A program made the position numbers and the translations under genes. Source: Pseudomonas mangiferae (GTDB lineage Bacteria > Pseudomonadota > Gammaproteobacteria > Pseudomonadales > Pseudomonadaceae). From it: a stretch of 64,000 bases of DNA. Of this stretch, positions 62,069-64,000 are shown one piece after another (position 1 is the stretch's first letter; the number at the start of each line of letters is the position of its first letter). The stretch covers positions 310,001 through 374,000 of the forward strand of contig NZ_VJOY01000002.1 in the NCBI RefSeq assembly GCF_007109405.1. Reading direction: 5' to 3'. The notes below the pieces were generated by a model, which saw only the letters and a list, made by a program, of their open reading frames with translations, was not told the origin of the DNA and ran no database searches.

Positions 62069-63181
62069 ATGCATTGCGAGTCACCCATCAAGCGCCGCGT
62101 CTCGCGCCAGATTCACGTTGGCAACGTGCCGGTGGGGGGCGATGCGCCCATCGCCGTGCAGAGCATGACCAACACCGACACCTGCGACGTGGCGGCCACC
62201 GTGGCGCAGATTCGTCGCCTGGAAGACGCCGGTGCCGACATCGTGCGGGTCTCGGTGCCGGACATGGACGCCGCCGAGGCGTTCGGCCGGATCAAGCAGC
62301 AGGTTCGCGTGCCGCTGGTAGCGGATATCCACTTCGACTACACCATCGCCCTGCGGGTGGCCGAGCTGGGGGTGGACTGCCTGCGCATCAACCCCGGCAA
62401 CATCGGTCGCGAGGACCGGGTCAAGGCGGTGGTGGACGCCGCACGTGACCGGGGCATCCCGATCCGCATCGGCGTCAACGCCGGCTCCCTGGAGAAGGAC
62501 CTGCAGAAGAAGTACGGCGAACCGACCCCCGAGGCCCTGGTGGAGTCGGCGCTGCGCCACGTCGAGCACCTCGACCGGCTGAACTTCCCCGACTTCAAGG
62601 TGAGCGTGAAGGCCTCCGATGTGTTCATGGCGGTGGAGGCCTACCGGCTCCTCTCCCGGCAGATCGAGCAACCCCTGCACCTGGGCATCACCGAGGCCGG
62701 TGGCCTGCGGTCCGGCACGGTGAAGTCGGCGGTCGGCCTGGGCATGCTGCTGGCCGAGGGCATCGGTGACACCATCCGCATCTCCCTCGCCGCCGACCCG
62801 GTGGAAGAGATCAAGGTCGGCTACGACATCCTCAAGTCCCTGCGCCTGCGTTCCCGCGGCATCAACTTCATCGCCTGCCCCAGCTGCTCCCGGCAGAACT
62901 TCGACGTGGTGAAGACCATGAACGAGCTGGAAGGGCGCCTGGAGGACCTGCTGGTACCCATGGACGTGGCGGTGATCGGTTGCGTGGTGAACGGCCCTGG
63001 CGAAGCCAAGGAGGCCCACGTCGGCCTCACCGGCGGCACGCCCAACAACCTGATCTACATCGACGGCAAGCCGGCGCAGAAGCTGACCAACGACAACCTG
63101 GTGGAGGAGCTGGAACGGCTCATCCGCCGCAAAGCGGCCGAGAAGGCCGAGGCCGACGCGGCCCTCATCGCCCGCGGCTGA
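62069..63181 (+). CDS. ispG: 4-hydroxy-3-methylbut-2-enyl diphosphate synthase (IspG/GcpE)
   Basis: [4Fe-4S] enzyme of the MEP isoprenoid pathway, converting MEcPP to HMBPP. The 370-residue product has a TIM-barrel start ([19 protein letters not shown]), and the cluster cysteines in [11 protein letters not shown] and [18 protein letters not shown] 62069 lies 2 bp after the rodZ stop. Confidence 0.97.
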   Translation: MHCESPIKRRVSRQIHVGNVPVGGDAPIAVQSMTNTDTCDVAATVAQIRRLEDAGADIVRVSVPDMDAAEAFGRIKQQVRVPLVADIHFDYTIALRVAELGVDCLRINPGNIGREDRVKAVVDAARDRGIPIRIGVNAGSLEKDLQKKYGEPTPEALVESALRHVEHLDRLNFPDFKVSVKASDVFMAVEAYRLLSRQIEQPLHLGITEAGGLRSGTVKSAVGLGMLLAEGIGDTIRISLAADPVEEIKVGYDILKSLRLRSRGINFIACPSCSRQNFDVVKTMNELEGRLEDLLVPMDVAVIGCVVNGPGEAKEAHVGLTGGTPNNLIYIDGKPAQKLTNDNLVEELERLIRRKAAEKAEADAALIARG

Positions 63182-63196
63182 CAACAAGGATTCCGA

Positions 63197-64000
63197 GTGA
63201 GCAAGTCCCTGCAAGCCATCCGTGGCATGAACGACATCCTGCCGGAGCAGACGCCGGTCTGGCGGTATCTGGAGAACACCCTGGCGGCGCTGCTGGAAGG
63301 CTACGGCTATCGGGAGATCCGCCTGCCGATCCTCGAGTTCACCGAGCTGTTCGCCCGCGGCATCGGCGAAGGCACCGACGTGGTGGACAAGGAGATGTAC
63401 ACCTTCCTCGACCGTAACGAGGAATCCCTCACCCTGCGCCCGGAAGGCACCGCCGGCTGCGTGCGGGCGATGCTCGAGCACGGCCTGACCGGCGGCGGCC
63501 AGGTGCAGAAGCTCTGGTACGCGGGGCCGATGTTCCGCTACGAGAAACCGCAGAAAGGCCGTTATCGCCAGTTCCACCAGATCGGCGTGGAAGCCTTCAA
63601 CCAGCCGGGCCCGGACATCGACGCCGAACTGATCGTGCTCACCTGGCGCCTGTGGCAACGCCTCGGTCTGGCCGACGCGGTCACCCTGCAGCTCAACAGC
63701 CTGGGGTCTAGCGAGGCGCGCGCCGCCTACCGGGACGCCCTGGTGACCTACCTGCAGGCCCGCTTCGAGCAGCTCGACGAGGACAGCCAGCGCCGCCTGA
63801 CCACAAACCCGCTGCGAGTGCTGGACAGCAAGGTGGCCACCACCCAGGCCCTGCTGGCCGATGCCCCGACCCTGCACGACTACCTGGACGACGAGTCCCG
63901 TGCCCACTTCGAAGGCGTCAAGGCGCGCCTGGACGCGGTGGGCATCCGCTACGAGATCAACAACAAGCTGGTCCGTGGCCTCGATTACTACAACCGCACC
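63197..64000 (+). CDS. hisS: Histidyl-tRNA synthetase, N-terminal part (cut by window end)
   Basis: Charges tRNA-His. 268 codons are visible, ending in [11 protein letters not shown], the HisA signature; the rest is outside. Class II motifs are seen: [13 protein letters not shown] and [26 protein letters not shown]. The start GTG 63197 is preceded by AAGGATTCC. It follows ispG by 15 bp. Confidence 0.95.
   Translation, partial: MSKSLQAIRGMNDILPEQTPVWRYLENTLAALLEGYGYREIRLPILEFTELFARGIGEGTDVVDKEMYTFLDRNEESLTLRPEGTAGCVRAMLEHGLTGGGQVQKLWYAGPMFRYEKPQKGRYRQFHQIGVEAFNQPGPDIDAELIVLTWRLWQRLGLADAVTLQLNSLGSSEARAAYRDALVTYLQARFEQLDEDSQRRLTTNPLRVLDSKVATTQALLADAPTLHDYLDDESRAHFEGVKARLDAVGIRYEINNKLVRGLDYYNRT

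Noticed and set aside
62081-63907. 608-codon open frame on the minus strand
   Set aside because: Antisense to ispG and hisS, which are certain; no domain and shadow-like composition.

Overview
This window is GC-rich chromosomal DNA from a gammaproteobacterium, almost certainly Pseudomonas in the broad sense and near the P. aeruginosa lineage. The evidence is the gene content and order: panE, a REC-GGDEF regulator, yajQ, mscS, ampG, groESL, inaA, mexVW, bifA, sodB, argO/argP, pyeR-pyeM-xenB, holC-pepA, lptFG, queA-tgt-yajC-secDF, suhB-trmJ-cysE, the isc operon, ndk-rlmN-pilF-rodZ-ispG-hisS. I saw no prophage, transposon, CRISPR array or rRNA. One tRNA, tRNA-Leu(CAA), is present. Species cannot be fixed from the sequence alone.

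Positions 1-12 kb: a cut-off membrane sensor, ketopantoate reductase, a response regulator with a degenerate GGDEF domain, the c-di-GMP-binding protein YajQ, a small mechanosensitive channel, the muropeptide permease AmpG, an alkyltransferase-like DNA-binding protein, a DUF481 outer-membrane protein, an SDR, a HugZ-like haem protein, FxsA, and groES-groEL behind a clear sigma-32 promoter. Positions 12-20 kb: inaA with a coupled small exported protein, the RND efflux pair mexV-mexW, and a chemoreceptor. Positions 19.6-24.9 kb: an iron-linked periplasmic cluster (imelysin lipoprotein, di-haem DUF1111 lipoprotein, second imelysin-like lipoprotein, DUF1513 propeller) with two Fur-like boxes and a strong double hairpin. 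This is the least understood multi-gene unit in the window.

Positions 25-37.3 kb: LemA with a GIDE-type membrane protein carrying an EF-hand loop, the c-di-GMP phosphodiesterase BifA, Fe-superoxide dismutase, divergent argO/argP, an extended SDR, a coiled-coil membrane protein, the electrophile-response operon pyeR-pyeM-xenB, and acpH. At about 37.27 kb the gene order jumps, relative to what I recall of P. aeruginosa, to the holC-pepA neighbourhood.

Positions 37.3-64 kb are mostly housekeeping: LPS export permeases LptF/LptG, an RDD protein, a cold-shock protein with a long leader, tRNA-Leu, queuosine synthesis (QueA, Tgt) joined to Sec accessory proteins (YajC, SecD, SecF), SuhB, TrmJ, CysE, the complete isc Fe-S assembly operon with IscR boxes, Ndk, and the RlmN-PilF-RodZ-IspG-HisS string. 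HisS is cut by the window end. CysE (cysteine synthesis) lies beside the cysteine desulfurase operon, and the [4Fe-4S] enzymes RlmN and IspG lie just downstream, so Fe-S production and use are physically clustered.
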